A stretch of DNA of 53,197 nt. It comes from Ruminococcus sp. (lineage in GTDB: Bacteria; Bacillota; Clostridia; Oscillospirales; Ruminococcaceae). The translations under genes were made by a program, and so were the position numbers. The stretch is from assembly GCA_022768805.1 (NCBI GenBank), contig JALELB010000012.1, forward strand, positions 1-53,197, written 5' to 3'. Shown here piece by piece: positions 41,342 to 49,487 of this stretch. The notes beneath the pieces were generated by a model. It worked only from the letters and a program-made list of their open reading frames with translations. It was not told the origin of the DNA and made no database searches. Each line of letters opens with the position of its first letter. Position 1 is the stretch's first letter.

Positions 41342-43030
41342 TCACATTTTTTCCGGGCAGGTGATCTTGAGCATGGTCAGCGCATTGGCCAATGCCTGCC
41401 GGGTGGCTGCACACAGGGCAAGCCGTGCTGCCCGCAGCTGAGGCTCCGCATTCTTTACGGTGCAAGCATCATAGAACTTGTGGAACAGGGTTGCCAGCTC
41501 TACGGTGTACTTGGTGATCCGGGAGGGGTCATAGTGCTTTGCCGCCGTATCCACTTCCTGGGGCAGCATAGCGATATACCGGATCAGTTCGATTTCCTGG
41601 GGCTGTGTAAACTGCGCCATCAGCTCCCCGGTAAGCTCTGCGGGCTCCGCCCCCTCCTCTGCCAGATTCCGCAGCAGACTGCAGATCCGGGCGTGGGCAT
41701 ACTGCACATAGTAAACCGGGTTCTGGGAGGATTTCTCCACCGCCAGATCCAGATCAAATTCAAAATGAGAATTGGCCTCCCGCAGGTTAAAGAAGAACCG
41801 GGCTGCATCAATCGGGATTTCCTCCAGCAGGGTTACCAAGGTGATGGCCTTGCCGCTGCGCTTGGAAAGCTTGGCCACCTGGCCGTTCCGCATGACAAAT
41901 ACCATCTGCATCAGCACCACGTCCAGCTTGGAGGCGTCCACCCCAAGGGCGGTCAGCGCCGCCTTCAGCCGGGGCACATAGCCGTGATGGTCCGCGCCCA
42001 ATACGTCAATGGCCTTGTCAAAGCCCCGGGTAACCAGCTTGTTGTAGTGATAGGCAATATCCGGCACAACATAAGTGGGGATGCCGTTGGAGCGCACCAG
42101 CACAAAGTCCTTGTCTGCGCCGAATTCCGTCGCCCTGAACCAGGTAGCTCCGTCCTGCTCGTAGGTATAGCCGCTGTCCCGGAGCTTCCGGACAATCTCC
42201 ATTACACTGCCGTCCGCATGCAGACTGCTTTCCCGGAACCAGGTGTCATACTGAATCCGGTACTTGCCCAGATCCCGCTGGAGCCCCTCAATATTCTTGG
42301 GCAGTGCATAGGCAACCAAAGCATCCCGCCGGGTTTTGGCGTCGGCGTCCACATAACGGTCTCCGTTTTCAGCGGCAAAGGCCTTTGCATGCTCCACGAT
42401 GTCCATACCCTGGTAAGCATCCTCCGGCAGCTCCACGCCCTCCCGGTACAGCTGGAGATAGCGGACCTCCAGGGATGTGGCAAACTTTTCGATCTGGTTG
42501 CCGGCGTCGTTGATGTAGAACTCCCGCTCCACCTGGTAACCCGCCCAGTCCAGCAGGCTGGCCAGGCAGTCGCCGATGGCGCCGCCTCTTGCGTTGCCCA
42601 CATGCATGGGACCGGTGGGATTGGCGGAAACGAACTCCACCAGTACCCGCTTGCCGTCGCCGGTATGGGTTCTGCCGTAGGCGCCGGTTTCCGCCAGCAC
42701 CGTGTTGACCACCTGGGCAAACCACCGGGGACTCAGGAAGAAGTTGATGAATCCGGGACCGGCAATTTCCGCCCGGTCAAAGAAGGTGCCCTCCAGCACC
42801 AGCTCGCTAACGATTTTTTCCGCAATGGCACGGGGCGCCATCCGGAAGGGCTTGGCGCATACCATCGCCGCATTGGTTGCAAAATCCCCGTGGGACTTGT
42901 CCGCCGGGATTTCAATCTTGAAATCCCCTACAGGCTCCGGCGGCACCGCTCCGGAGGCCACCAGTCTGCCCATGGACGCCAGCAGGATTTCCCGCAGCTC
43001 GTCCGATGCCTGTTTAATCAGATTTGCCAT
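41342..43030 (-). CDS. argS: Arginine--tRNA ligase
   Basis: 562-residue class I synthetase: N-terminal Add-1 domain (about 1-110), HIGH motif as HVGN in SANPTGPMHVGNARG, KMSKS replaced by KLSKRSGK as usual in this branch, and a C-terminal DALR anticodon-binding domain. ATG 43030 has AAAGGAG. It is the last gene of ddl-murI-DUF1934-argS; a DUF1934 (YwiB) gene next to argS is also seen in Bacillus. Confidence 0.97.
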   Translation of the reverse strand: MANLIKQASDELREILLASMGRLVASGAVPPEPVGDFKIEIPADKSHGDFATNAAMVCAKPFRMAPRAIAEKIVSELVLEGTFFDRAEIAGPGFINFFLSPRWFAQVVNTVLAETGAYGRTHTGDGKRVLVEFVSANPTGPMHVGNARGGAIGDCLASLLDWAGYQVEREFYINDAGNQIEKFATSLEVRYLQLYREGVELPEDAYQGMDIVEHAKAFAAENGDRYVDADAKTRRDALVAYALPKNIEGLQRDLGKYRIQYDTWFRESSLHADGSVMEIVRKLRDSGYTYEQDGATWFRATEFGADKDFVLVRSNGIPTYVVPDIAYHYNKLVTRGFDKAIDVLGADHHGYVPRLKAALTALGVDASKLDVVLMQMVFVMRNGQVAKLSKRSGKAITLVTLLEEIPIDAARFFFNLREANSHFEFDLDLAVEKSSQNPVYYVQYAHARICSLLRNLAEEGAEPAELTGELMAQFTQPQEIELIRYIAMLPQEVDTAAKHYDPSRITKYTVELATLFHKFYDACTVKNAEPQLRAARLALCAATRQALANALTMLKITCPEKM

Positions 43031-43066
43031 TGTTTCAACGCTCCTTTTATGTTACACTGCGCAGCC

Positions 43067-43483
43067 TTATGCCTTCCGGACGGAAAGCCTGATCTCATTA
43101 TCGGAAAGATAGCTGCCGTTCATGTCGATGGTATACCGCATGAACAGCTCTCCCCCCTCCGGAGTCAGCCCGTTCCGGATTCCGTGGGTATATACGCCGA
43201 TGACCATTTCCCCGAAGGGCATGGCATAGTGGCAGTAGTGCTTTTTATTGGTTTCAATGACCAGATTGGAGGTAGCCGTACCGCTGCGGCGGATGGATGC
43301 CAGGCGTTCGCCGTGTACCTCCACCTCTGTCACCGAGCCCTCAAAGCCGGTGGCCTCAGAGTCGGCGTAGCTGATGTATGCCGTGTCCCCCTCCATCCGG
43401 TAGGTGCCCTCCGTCACAAGCTCCGTCTCCGTGCGGTCATCATTGACGATCTGCACACTGGTCATAGCAATCATAACATTCAT
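43067..43483 (-). CDS. DUF1934 (YwiB-like) beta-barrel protein
   Basis: 138-residue cytoplasmic protein, mostly beta strands, with the family features TEGTYRMEGDTAYISYADSEATG and HYCHYAMPFGEMVIGVYT. Calycin-like fold; function unknown. Its place directly upstream of argS is conserved in Firmicutes. The ribosome site before ATG 43483 is weak. Confidence 0.85.
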   Translation of the reverse strand: MNVMIAMTSVQIVNDDRTETELVTEGTYRMEGDTAYISYADSEATGFEGSVTEVEVHGERLASIRRSGTATSNLVIETNKKHYCHYAMPFGEMVIGVYTHGIRNGLTPEGGELFMRYTIDMNGSYLSDNEIRLSVRKA

Positions 43484-43507
43484 AGTTTTCTCACAATCTT
43501 TACGCCC

Positions 43508-44326
43508 TTACGCAGGCGTATCATCCAGGGAGGCAAGCAGCACCTTGCCGTCCACGCCTTCCTTCAGAAAATGCTTTGCGTTTTCCTCAAACAACGCCAC
43601 GCTGTCGCTGACATAGAAGGTGCAGGTGCCGGGGGTCTCCCGATCCGTCAGCAGGTCATGCTCCAGCAGGCAGAGATTTGCGTACTTTGCCGCCTCCTCC
43701 CCGGAGGAGATCAGCGTAACGTCCGGGCCCATAATGTCGGCAATCAGATCCCGGATTACCGGGTAGTGGGTGCAGCCCAGAATCAGGGTGTCCACCCCTT
43801 CTTGCTTGATCGGCGTCAGGTATTCCTCCGCCACCATCCGGGTCACCGGGTTATCCCGGTCCGTATAGCCGTTTTCCACCAGATGCACAAACAGGGGGCA
43901 GGCATTCCCCACCACAAAGGCATGGGGATTGATGGTCTTGATGGCCTTGGCATAGCTGCCGCTGCGGATGGTGGCCGGGGTACCGATAACCCCGATTCGT
44001 CCGTTCCGGGTAGCCCCGCAGGCAGCCTGCACAGAGGGCAGCAGCACCCCGGTAAAGGGCATATCCGTCACAAAGGGCTTGGTGCCGATGATGGTGCTCA
44101 CCGTACCGCAGGCCGCAATGATCATTTTAATCGGATGCTTCCGCAGAAACGCCACATCCTCCTTTGCATATTTAAGTACGGTTTCCCGGCTCCGGCTGCC
44201 GTAGGGGATCCGGGCGGTATCGCCGAAGTAAATGATATTCTCGTTGGGCATCAGCGCCCGCAGCGCCTTTACCGCCGTCAGTCCTCCGATGCCTGAGTCG
44301 AATACGCCGATTGCGTCATTGTTCAT
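43508..44326 (-). CDS. murI: Glutamate racemase
   Basis: Makes D-glutamate for peptidoglycan. 272 residues with FDSGIGGLT, the two catalytic cysteines in AACGTVST and GCTHYP, and DTARIPYGSRS. ATG 44326 has GGTGAT, complementary to the 16S tail, seven bases upstream; an in-frame ATG at 44347 has no site within range. Lies between ddl and the DUF1934 gene. Confidence 0.96.
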   Translation of the reverse strand: MNNDAIGVFDSGIGGLTAVKALRALMPNENIIYFGDTARIPYGSRSRETVLKYAKEDVAFLRKHPIKMIIAACGTVSTIIGTKPFVTDMPFTGVLLPSVQAACGATRNGRIGVIGTPATIRSGSYAKAIKTINPHAFVVGNACPLFVHLVENGYTDRDNPVTRMVAEEYLTPIKQEGVDTLILGCTHYPVIRDLIADIMGPDVTLISSGEEAAKYANLCLLEHDLLTDRETPGTCTFYVSDSVALFEENAKHFLKEGVDGKVLLASLDDTPA

Positions 44327-44392
44327 GGTTCCATCACCGGCTGCCATCCGCAGACCGCAGCCGCTCTCCTTCCCGATTTGTTGCGGACGGGA

Positions 44393-45466
44393 TCAGTAAG
44401 TACGATCCGCATTTTCCATGGCCTGCTCCAGCAGCTTGTCGATCAGATAGCTGTAGCTCATGCCCAGATTCTCCATCAGCTTGGGATACATGCTGATGGG
44501 GGTAAAGCCCGGCATGGTGTTGATCTCATTGAGGATTACCGTGCCGTCCTCCTTAAGGAAGAAATCCACCCGGGACAGTCCCTTGCAGCCCAGTGCCTTG
44601 TATGCGGCAACGGCAGTTTCCCGGATTTCCTTCTCGCTGTCTGCGCTGATCCGGGCGGGAATATACAGCCGGGAGGTGCCCAGAATGTACTTGGCCTCAT
44701 AGTCGTAGAAATCGTTGCAGGGCTCGATCTCCCCCACGAAGGATGCAAAGGGGTTGTCATAGCCGAATACGGCAACCTCCAGCTCCTTGCCCTGGATGAA
44801 TTCCTCAATGACCACCTTGTTGTCGTGGCTGAATGCAATTTTGACCGCATCCTTCAGGGTTTCCGGATCGGTTGCCTTGTTGATGCCGATGGAACTGCCG
44901 CAGTTGGCAGGCTTCACGAATACCGGGTAGCCAAGCTCCTGCCCGATCTGTGCGCAGCGCTCATCCAGCCGGTTCAGATCCCGCTGACCGATCATGCGCC
45001 ACCGTGCTGTCCGGATTTGGTTATAGTCCAGCACCGTGTGGGTGTGTACCTTATCCATACAGGAGGCGGAAGCCAGCAGGCCGCAGCCTACATAGGGAAT
45101 CCGTGCAAGATCCAGAAGGCCCTGGATGGTGCCGTCCTCTCCGTTCTTGCCGTGAAGCACCGGGAACACCACGTCCACCTTCCGGACGGTAGCCTCCCCG
45201 TTTTCCATCATCAGAAAACCGCCGTGCAGCGGATCAGGAGAGAGCACTGCAGAAATACAGTCCGGATCCCGTTCCCACTCGCCGGAGGCGATGGCGGAAA
45301 TGTCACCGGGGTAATAGAGCCAGCGCCCCTTTTTGGTGATGCCGATGCACATCACTTCATATTTATCCCGGGGGATATTTTCGATGACGTTTGTCGCCGA
45401 AACCAGTGAAACATCATGCTCACTGGACACGCCGCCGAAAATGACTGCTACTCTGATTTTAGACAT
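44393..45466 (-). CDS. ddl: D-alanine--D-alanine ligase
   Basis: ATP-grasp enzyme joining two D-Ala for peptidoglycan. 357 residues with FGGVSSEHDVS, HGKNGEDG, KPANCGSSIG, and FYDYEAKY, whose tyrosine is typical of true D-Ala-D-Ala ligases rather than D-lactate (vancomycin-resistance) enzymes. First gene of a cell-wall operon with murI. Confidence 0.97.
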   Translation of the reverse strand: MSKIRVAVIFGGVSSEHDVSLVSATNVIENIPRDKYEVMCIGITKKGRWLYYPGDISAIASGEWERDPDCISAVLSPDPLHGGFLMMENGEATVRKVDVVFPVLHGKNGEDGTIQGLLDLARIPYVGCGLLASASCMDKVHTHTVLDYNQIRTARWRMIGQRDLNRLDERCAQIGQELGYPVFVKPANCGSSIGINKATDPETLKDAVKIAFSHDNKVVIEEFIQGKELEVAVFGYDNPFASFVGEIEPCNDFYDYEAKYILGTSRLYIPARISADSEKEIRETAVAAYKALGCKGLSRVDFFLKEDGTVILNEINTMPGFTPISMYPKLMENLGMSYSYLIDKLLEQAMENADRTY

Positions 45467-45541
45467 AACCTACTCCTTTGTTCGTCAAACTGCCCGCTCC
45501 GGGCTGCCGGATTCAGCAGTTTTTATTTTATGTGACATAAT

Positions 45542-45570
45542 ATTATAGCATACTTCACAAAACAGCGCAA
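45542..45570 (-). promoter_or_regulatory. Promoter of the ddl-murI-argS operon
   Basis: Minus strand TTGCGC (45570-45565), 17 bases, TATAAT (45547-45542), extended TGC. It and the two rpmG promoters account for the 385-base gap 45467-45851. Confidence 0.8.
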
Positions 45571-45611
45571 GTATTTTTTTGCATTTTCACAGAAAAAATG
45601 CAGCAGCAGGA

Positions 45612-45640
45612 TTGCTTTGCAGGGTTCTTTCTGCTATAAT
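45612..45640 (+). promoter_or_regulatory. Upstream promoter P1 of the rpmG-secE-nusG operon
   Basis: TTGCTT (45612-45617), 17 bases, TATAAT (45635-45640), extended TGC. Confidence 0.65.
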
Positions 45641-45693
45641 AATAGTACCCCGGATAAAAAAATAGAACGATCCTCGGAAATTTCAAAAAACCC

Positions 45694-45723
45694 TTGACTT
45701 TGGGTATCGGAATATGGTATACT
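45694..45723 (+). promoter_or_regulatory. Downstream promoter P2 of the rpmG-secE-nusG operon
   Basis: TTGACT (45694-45699), 18 bases, TATACT (45718-45723). Confidence 0.75.
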
Positions 45724-45729
45724 TGTATT

Positions 45730-45753
45730 ACCTCTTTCAGAGGTTTTATTTTT
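45730..45753 (+). terminator. Attenuator-like hairpin at the start of the rpmG leader
   Basis: ACCTCT-TTC-AGAGGT followed by TTTATTTTT, only about seven bases after the P2 -10 box. Further down GTCTTCC-CCAC-GGAAGAC forms a second hairpin (about 45810-45828) before the rpmG ribosome site. The short stem makes termination uncertain. Confidence 0.45.
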
Positions 45754-45851
45754 GTGCCCGGAAACGGCTCACGCCGCCCGGCAGCCGCTCTGAACTGAGG
45801 GAGGCAAACACGTCTTCCCCACGGAAGACAGTAATAATAGGAGGTGCCGAT

Positions 45852-46001
45852 ATGAGAGTTAAGGTGACTTTGGCTTGTACCGAGTGCAAGCAGCGCAACT
45901 ACGTTTCCAAGAAGAACAAGAAGAATGATCCGGAACGTATTGAGATGAACAAACACTGCAAGTTCTGCAAGAAGCATACCTTGCACAGAGAGACGAAGTA
46001 A
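45852..46001 (+). CDS. rpmG: Ribosomal protein L33
   Basis: 49-residue 50S protein, zinc-binding (C+) form with CTEC and CKFC pairs. AGGAGGTG precedes the ATG at 45852. rpmG-secE-nusG is the standard Firmicutes order; secE follows after 13 bases. Confidence 0.97.
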   Translation: MRVKVTLACTECKQRNYVSKKNKKNDPERIEMNKHCKFCKKHTLHRETK

Positions 46002-46014
46002 CGGAGGGCGCGGC

Positions 46015-46257
46015 ATGGCAAAGGAAGAAAAGAGCAAGAAGGCTTCCGGCGACGGCTGGTTCAAGCGCTTCTTCAAAGGCATTGCCAAATGGTTCCGTGA
46101 CCTGAAAAGCGAATTCAAAAAGGTTTCCTGGCCTTCCCGGAAGACCGTATTCGACAACACCGTTGTGGTTCTTGTAACCATGCTTCTGACGGCGCTGTTC
46201 GTGGGCGGTCTGGACGCAGGGCTGCTGAAGCTGTTTGAACTGGCTTTGCATGGCTGA
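46015..46257 (+). CDS. secE: Preprotein translocase subunit SecE
   Basis: 80 residues: charged N-terminus, the amphipathic SecE core (FRDLKSEFKKVSWPSRK) and one membrane helix (about 47-70). Part of SecYEG. It begins 13 bases after rpmG; nusG follows after 39 bases. Confidence 0.97.
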   Translation: MAKEEKSKKASGDGWFKRFFKGIAKWFRDLKSEFKKVSWPSRKTVFDNTVVVLVTMLLTALFVGGLDAGLLKLFELALHG

Positions 46258-46296
46258 CCCGGATGAACCGGAACTGAAATTTAAGGAGGATGCAAA

Positions 46297-46824
46297 ATGG
46301 CAGAGGCTGCAAAGTGGTATGTGATCCACACCTACTCCGGCTATGAAAACAAAGTAGCCCAGGATATTGAAAAGGTTGTGGAAAACAGAAAGCTGCATGA
46401 TCTGATCCTTGAGGTGAAGGTTCCGACCGAAAAGGTAACTGAGATTACCGACGGAAAAACCAAGGTGGTAGAGCGCAAGACCTATCCTGGCTACGTTCTG
46501 CTGAAAATGGTTTACACAGACGATTCCTGGTACGTTGTCCGCAACACCAGAGGCGTGACCGGCTTTGTGGGTCCCGCATCCGAGCCCACTCCCCTGACGG
46601 AAAAGGAAGTGGCTGCCCTTGGGGTAGAAACCGGTTCCACCGTACAGGTAAACTTTGCTGTCGGTGACAGCGTAAAGGTTTCCGGCACCGCAATGGACGG
46701 CTTCGTAGGCATCGTACAGAGCATCAACCTGGAGGATCAGACCGTAGACGTGATGATCTCCATGTTCGGACGGGAAACCCCCGCTACTCTGGCGCTCAAT
46801 CAGGTAATCAAGCTGGATGACTGA
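46297..46824 (+). CDS. nusG: Transcription elongation factor NusG
   Basis: 175 residues with NGN domain (AKWYVIHTYSGYENKVAQDIE) and C-terminal KOW domain (FAVGDSVKVSGTAMDGFVGIVQSI). Modulates RNA-polymerase pausing and links to Rho or ribosome. AAGGAGG precedes the ATG. rplK follows after 101 bases holding an L1-like RNA motif. Confidence 0.97.
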   Translation: MAEAAKWYVIHTYSGYENKVAQDIEKVVENRKLHDLILEVKVPTEKVTEITDGKTKVVERKTYPGYVLLKMVYTDDSWYVVRNTRGVTGFVGPASEPTPLTEKEVAALGVETGSTVQVNFAVGDSVKVSGTAMDGFVGIVQSINLEDQTVDVMISMFGRETPATLALNQVIKLDD

Positions 46825-46864
46825 GCATTGCTCAAAAGATGAAACAAATGGCGACAAGCCAAAA

Positions 46865-46903
46865 GTGGGAGAGATGAAATCAAGCACATCTCGCATTCAC
46901 CAC
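46865..46903 (+). promoter_or_regulatory. L1-binding-like RNA motif in front of rplK
   Basis: GTGG...CCAC outer stem enclosing a GA-rich side and an inner stem GAGATG / CATCTC (46871-46892 region). The GTGGGAG opening and GC(A/T)-containing 3' side resemble the 23S rRNA site bound by L1, known to repress the L11-L1 mRNA. Assignment by pattern only. Confidence 0.5.
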
Positions 46904-46925
46904 AATTTATGGAGGTGCGTTAAGC

Positions 46926-47351
46926 ATGGCACAAAAGGTTACTGGCTACATCAAATTGCAGATTCCCGCAGGTAAGGCAACACCTGCTCCGCCGGTTGGT
47001 CCTGCTCTGGGTCAGCACGGTGTAAACATTATGTCCTTCACCAAGGAATTCAACGAGCGTACAAAGAACGATATCGGCATGATTATCCCGGTTGTTATCA
47101 CCGTTTATGCAGACCGTTCTTTCTCCTTCATCACAAAGACTCCGCCGGCTGCTGTTCTGATCAAGAAGGCATGCGGCATTGAAACTGCTTCCGGCGTTCC
47201 CAACAAGACAAAGGTTGCAAACATCACCAAGGAACAGGTTCAGAAGATTGCTGAAACCAAGATGGCTGACCTGAACGCAGGCTCCCTGGAGGCTGCTATG
47301 AGCATGATCGCAGGCACCGCTCGTTCCATGGGTATCGTTGTTGTTGACTAA
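46926..47351 (+). CDS. rplK: Ribosomal protein L11
   Basis: 141 residues, canonical [36 protein letters not shown] N-terminus and C-terminal RNA-binding domain ([20 protein letters not shown]). Forms the GTPase-associated stalk base. GGAGGTG sits about ten bases upstream of the ATG. Codon use is of the highly expressed type. Confidence 0.98.
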   Translation: MAQKVTGYIKLQIPAGKATPAPPVGPALGQHGVNIMSFTKEFNERTKNDIGMIIPVVITVYADRSFSFITKTPPAAVLIKKACGIETASGVPNKTKVANITKEQVQKIAETKMADLNAGSLEAAMSMIAGTARSMGIVVVD

Positions 47352-47400
47352 GACCAGAGGCATGATGCAGTGCTGCGTGCGCTGATTCCTGACTTCTGAA

Positions 47401-47428
47401 CGGTGGGAGGAAATCTTTCCGCTAACCG
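47401..47428 (+). promoter_or_regulatory. L1-binding-like RNA motif in front of rplA
   Basis: CGGT-GGGA-GGAAA-TC-TTTCC-GCTA-ACCG: an outer stem CGGT/ACCG, an asymmetric internal loop GGGA/GCTA, and an inner stem. The GTGGGAG...CCGCTAACC pattern is that of Firmicutes L1 leader elements as I know them. It is the main feature of the 127-base gap between rplK and rplA. Confidence 0.65.
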
Positions 47429-47478
47429 GACACGCTATAAGCATCCGGTATCACCACTATTATTAGGAGGAAAATAGA

Positions 47479-48171
47479 ATGAAACACGGCAAGAAATATA
47501 TCGACAGCAAAAAGGCGATCGATACATCCAAGCAGTACGAGTCCGATGAGGCACTGGCTCTGGTATGTGCGAACGCAAAGGCAAAGTTTGATGAGACCAT
47601 CGAGATCCATGTACGTCTGGGCGTAGACTCCCGTCACGCTGACCAGCAGGTTCGTGGTGCAGTTGTACTGCCCAACGGCACCGGCAAGAAGGTTCGTGTG
47701 TGCGTATTCTGCAAGGAGGACAAGTACGAGGCTGCAAAGGCAGCAGGTGCTGAATTCGTAGGCGGCCAGGATCTGGTTGACAAGATCACCAAGGAAAACT
47801 GGATGGACTTTGACGTTGTCATCGCTTCTCCGGATATGATGGGTCTGGTAGGCCGTCTCGGTAAGGTGCTTGGTCCCCGTGGCCTGATGCCGAACCCGAA
47901 GGCTGGTACCGTTACACCGGACGTTGCAAAGGCTGTTACCGATGCAAAGGCTGGTAAGATCGAGTACCGTCTGGACAAGACCAACATCATCCACTGCCCC
48001 ATCGGCAAGGCTTCCTTCGGTCCGGAAAAGCTCAATGAGAACTTCAACACCCTGATGGACGCAATTGCCAAGGCTAAGCCGGCTGCAACCAAGGGTACCT
48101 ATGTGAAGTCCTGCACCCTGTCCTCCACCATGGGGGTTGGCGTTCCGGTTTCCACTGCAAAGTACGCTTAA
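47479..48171 (+). CDS. rplA: Ribosomal protein L1
   Basis: 230 residues: [15 protein letters not shown] start, [33 protein letters not shown] and the C-terminal [15 protein letters not shown]. Builds the L1 stalk and usually represses its own mRNA. AGGAGG precedes the ATG. A strong terminator follows; the rplJ-rplL genes that often follow are absent here. Confidence 0.98.
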   Translation: MKHGKKYIDSKKAIDTSKQYESDEALALVCANAKAKFDETIEIHVRLGVDSRHADQQVRGAVVLPNGTGKKVRVCVFCKEDKYEAAKAAGAEFVGGQDLVDKITKENWMDFDVVIASPDMMGLVGRLGKVLGPRGLMPNPKAGTVTPDVAKAVTDAKAGKIEYRLDKTNIIHCPIGKASFGPEKLNENFNTLMDAIAKAKPAATKGTYVKSCTLSSTMGVGVPVSTAKYA

Positions 48172-48187
48172 AATCAGGCTGTATTTG

Positions 48188-48219
48188 AAAAGAGCGGATA
48201 AACCATCCGCTCTTTTTTT
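48188..48219 (+). terminator. Intrinsic terminator after rplA
   Basis: Stem AAGAGCGGAT / ATCCGCTCTT, loop of 5, followed by T residues to 48219. Confidence 0.95.
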
Positions 48220-48226
48220 ATTTCCC

Positions 48227-48255
48227 TTGACAAGCCCCCGGATTCTGTGTATACT
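48227..48255 (+). promoter_or_regulatory. Promoter of the metal-type ABC ATPase gene
   Basis: TTGACA (48227-48232), 17 bases, TATACT (48250-48255). One of the strongest promoters in the window. Confidence 0.9.
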
Positions 48256-48256
48256 A

Positions 48257-48274
48257 GAAATGAAACTCATTTTC
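48257..48274. promoter_or_regulatory. Fur/Zur-like operator
   Basis: GAAATGA-AAC-TCATTTTC, an imperfect inverted repeat at the expected transcription start; its core AATGA...TCATT is like Fur-family boxes. Binding by Zur, Fur or a relative is inferred. Confidence 0.6.
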
Positions 48275-48293
48275 AGTTTGGAGGAACCTTACC

Positions 48294-48992
48294 ATGCATC
48301 TGCTCAGCTGTGAGCATCTTACCATGCAGTATGACGGCAGAAATGTCGTCCATGATATATCCTTTTTTGTGGATCCGGGAGATTACCTCTGCATTGTGGG
48401 GGAAAACGGCTCCGGCAAGAGTACCCTCATGCGGGGGGTGCTGGGACTCAAGCCCCTTTCCGGCGGCAGCGTGGAATTCGGCGAAGGGCTTCGCCGGCAG
48501 GAAATCGGCTACCTTCCCCAGCAAACCGCCGTGCAGCGGGAATTCCCCACCAGCGTGGAGGAGGTTGTGCGCTCCGGCTTGCTGAACCGCTGCGGCATGC
48601 TCCCCTTTTACCGTAGCCAGGCAAGAAAACAGGCAGACGCAATTATGGACCGGCTGGAGCTGACAGCCCTGCGGCACCGCAGCTTCCGTGCACTGTCCGG
48701 CGGACAGCAGCAGCGGGTGCTGCTGGCAAGAGCCCTGTGCGCAACAGGAAAGCTGCTGCTGCTGGACGAACCGGTTTCCGCCCTGGATCCGGTGGCAACG
48801 GCGGATTTCTACGCCTTGATCCGGAAGCTGAACCGGGAAGACCACATTGCCGTGATGATGATCTCCCACGACATCCAGGCGGCGGTAAAGCAGGCCAACC
48901 GGATTCTGCATCTGGACAGTACCCTTCGGTTTTTCGGCACCACCGAGGATTATCTCCATTCCGACGTGGGACATGCATTCTGTGGAAATTAA
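48294..48992 (+). CDS. ZnuC/AdcC-like ABC ATPase (zinc or manganese uptake type), without adjacent permease
   Basis: 232-residue ATPase: Walker A GENGSGKS (about 36-43), Q-loop LPQQ, signature LSGGQQQR, Walker B LLLLDEP, H-loop SHD. The YLPQ and LSGGQQQRVLLARALC features and Fur-like operator favour the metal family. The usual partners (permease, solute-binding lipoprotein) are not next to it: the next gene is convergent tadA after a terminator. A part-operon elsewhere is likely. Confidence 0.85.
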   Translation: MHLLSCEHLTMQYDGRNVVHDISFFVDPGDYLCIVGENGSGKSTLMRGVLGLKPLSGGSVEFGEGLRRQEIGYLPQQTAVQREFPTSVEEVVRSGLLNRCGMLPFYRSQARKQADAIMDRLELTALRHRSFRALSGGQQQRVLLARALCATGKLLLLDEPVSALDPVATADFYALIRKLNREDHIAVMMISHDIQAAVKQANRILHLDSTLRFFGTTEDYLHSDVGHAFCGN

Positions 48993-48998
48993 GACAAA

Positions 48999-49030
48999 AG
49001 CCGTATGCTTTACAGCATACGGCTATTTTT
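48999..49030. terminator. Terminator between the ABC ATPase and tadA
   Basis: 11-bp stem AGCCGTATGCT / complement, loop of 4, then ATTTTT on plus. Minus reading is followed by TTTTGTCTT, so it serves both genes. It overlaps the last codon of tadA. Confidence 0.9.
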
Positions 49031-49478
49031 CACGCAAATCAGAAAAGAATGTCTGTAACTGTTCCCTGCAGGCATCCTCCAGCAGACCGCCGGTGACTGC
49101 CGGCTTGTGGTTATAGGGCAGGGCAAAGAGATTGATGACCGAATCTGCAGAGCCGGCCTTGCTGTCATATGCGCCAAACACCACCCGGCGCACACGGGCG
49201 TTGATGATGGTGCCGCAGCACATGGGGCATGGCTCCATGGTCACATACAGGGTACAGCCGGACAGCCGCCAGCTGCCCAAAGCCAGAGCAGCCTGCCGGA
49301 TGGCCAGCACCTCTGCGTGGGCGGTGGGGTCATGATCCGTTTCCCGCCGGTTAAAGCCCTGTCCCAATATCTTTCCGGTGGCATCCTCCACCACCAGTGC
49401 CCCCACCGGAATCTCTCCCAGGGCAGCCGCCTGATCCGCCAGCTTCATGGCCAGGCGCATATATGCAAAATCGTCCAT
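49023..49478 (-). CDS. tadA: tRNA-specific adenosine deaminase TadA
   Basis: 151-residue deaminase converting A34 to inosine in tRNA-Arg. Zinc motif HAEV with the catalytic glutamate, and PCPMCCG. ATG 49478 has AGGAGG five bases upstream. It starts eight bases after the membrane-protein gene and is probably co-transcribed. Confidence 0.96.
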   Translation of the reverse strand: MDDFAYMRLAMKLADQAAALGEIPVGALVVEDATGKILGQGFNRRETDHDPTAHAEVLAIRQAALALGSWRLSGCTLYVTMEPCPMCCGTIINARVRRVVFGAYDSKAGSADSVINLFALPYNHKPAVTGGLLEDACREQLQTFFSDLREK

Positions 49479-49487
49479 GCTGTCCTC

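Noticed and set aside
41339..44296. A 985-codon open frame on the plus strand across argS, the DUF1934 gene and murI.
   Set aside because: Antisense shadow of three well-supported minus-strand genes; no ribosome site and no recognisable domain.
44393..45466. A vancomycin-resistance type D-Ala-D-Lac or D-Ser ligase.
   Set aside because: The FYDYEAKY motif keeps the tyrosine typical of housekeeping D-Ala-D-Ala ligases, and the gene sits in a cell-wall operon without vanH or vanX.
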